From positions 1 to 6,723 of the forward strand of contig JAQWCZ010000109.1 of NCBI GenBank assembly GCA_028705705.1: a stretch of DNA of 6,723 nucleotides, in the 5' to 3' direction. Of this stretch, positions 6,377-6,723 are shown piece after piece. The position numbers and the translations under genes were made by a program. This DNA comes from Paludibacter sp. (GTDB lineage Bacteria > Bacteroidota > Bacteroidia > Bacteroidales > Paludibacteraceae). Positions within the stretch are counted from its first letter, which is position 1. The number at the start of each line of letters is the position of its first letter. The notes under the pieces were generated by a model. The model had not been told where the DNA came from. It saw only the letters and a list, made by a program, of their open reading frames with translations, and did no database searches.

Positions 6377-6507
6377 TTTACCATGTAAGTCATATAAGTA
6401 CCATATAAGCCCGATTTAATAACGAATAAATAGACTGATTTATAATGTATAACAGTTATTATTAAGAATTTAAACTTGTATGGTGCTTATATGACTTATA
6501 TGGTGAA
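6377..6507. repeat. 131-bp inverted-repeat element upstream of serS (copy 2)
   Basis: The arms 6377-6409 and 6475-6507 pair along all 33 positions if G-T pairs are allowed: 29 Watson-Crick pairs plus G-T pairs at 6379/6505, 6385/6499, 6399/6485 and 6406/6478. The left arm is three tandem units (CATGTAAGT, CATATAAGT, ACCATATAAG). The loop, 6410-6474, is AT-rich without an ORF. Size and arm sequence match copy 1 at the other end of serS (24 of 31 arm positions), and both loops contain CAGTTATTA (5028-5036, 6453-6461). It occupies nearly all the space between the rpmA terminator and the serS ATG, so it lies within the serS leader or promoter region. Confidence 0.92.
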
Positions 6508-6509
6508 TT

Positions 6510-6557
6510 AAAAAAAATCTCCCGCAATTTTACACTACGGTAAAACGACAGGAGATT
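6510..6557 (-). terminator. Intrinsic terminator of rpmA
   Basis: Reading the minus strand, an 18-nt arm (6557-6540, starting AATCTCCTGTC) pairs with 6533-6516 (ending GCGGGAGATT) with one mismatch and three G-T pairs, around a 6-nt loop. Eight T residues follow immediately (6517-6510, the first two shared with the stem end). It lies 22 nt after the rpmA stop. This is a textbook rho-independent terminator in the orientation of rpmA. Confidence 0.9.
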
Positions 6558-6579
6558 CGTTGTTCTTTTAAAAAGCTTA

Positions 6580-6723
6580 TTAATTTGCTTCGATAGGTTT
6601 TACAGAAACGTAAGATTTGTTGTTTCTTCTTTTTCTGAATTCCACAATTCCATCAACTAATGCGAATAAAGTATGGTCTTTACCTAATCCCATGTTTTCA
6701 CCGGGGTGGTGTACAGTTCCGCG
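6580..6723 (-). CDS. rpmA: 50S ribosomal protein L27 (partial, C-terminal 47 residues)
   Basis: Large-subunit ribosomal protein L27, which sits near the peptidyl transferase centre. Only the C-terminal 47 codons and the TAA (6580-6582) are inside the window; the full protein is usually about 85-90 aa and its glycine-rich N-terminus lies beyond 6723. The visible sequence begins [20 protein letters not shown] and continues [20 protein letters not shown], matching the conserved L27 C-terminal half. The ending VKPIEAN is normal for the phylum. In most bacteria rplU lies directly upstream, so it is expected just outside the window. A strong terminator follows. Confidence 0.97.
   Translation of the reverse strand, partial: RGTVHHPGENMGLGKDHTLFALVDGIVEFRKRRNNKSYVSVKPIEAN

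Overview
The window looks like ordinary chromosome from an anaerobic or facultatively anaerobic member of the Bacteroidota, probably Bacteroidales. The basis is a long, cysteine-rich RnfB, the gene order rseC-rnfBCDGE, a promoter with the phylum's -33/-7 signature (CTTG, 20 nt, TACATTTG), mostly absent Shine-Dalgarno sequences, and AT-rich spacers. Every recognisable gene is on the minus strand, so transcription runs from high to low coordinates.

Layout in the direction of transcription: the 3' end of rpmA (ribosomal protein L27, cut by the window end) is followed by a strong intrinsic terminator. Next come a 131-bp inverted-repeat element, serS (seryl-tRNA synthetase, 422 aa), and a second, related 134-bp inverted-repeat element whose arm contains the serS stop codon. 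A clear Bacteroidota promoter then precedes rseC and the Rnf genes rnfB, rnfC, rnfD, rnfG and rnfE (rnfE is cut by the window start). rnfA would be expected just beyond position 1.

The Rnf genes encode a membrane ferredoxin:NAD+ oxidoreductase coupled to Na+ or H+ movement. RnfB takes electrons from ferredoxin through many Fe-S clusters. RnfC carries the NADH/FMN site and two 4Fe-4S clusters. RnfD and RnfG carry covalent FMN on threonines. RnfE, with RnfA, forms the membrane core and shares a 2Fe-2S cluster. RseC is a small two-helix membrane protein with a cysteine cluster that often travels with rnf.

I see no mobile gene, defence system, CRISPR array or new multi-gene system. The parts worth a second look are non-coding or small: the paired hairpin elements around serS, the palindromes and degenerate repeats in two spacers inside the rnf operon, and a second flavinylation-like motif at the C-terminus of RnfG.
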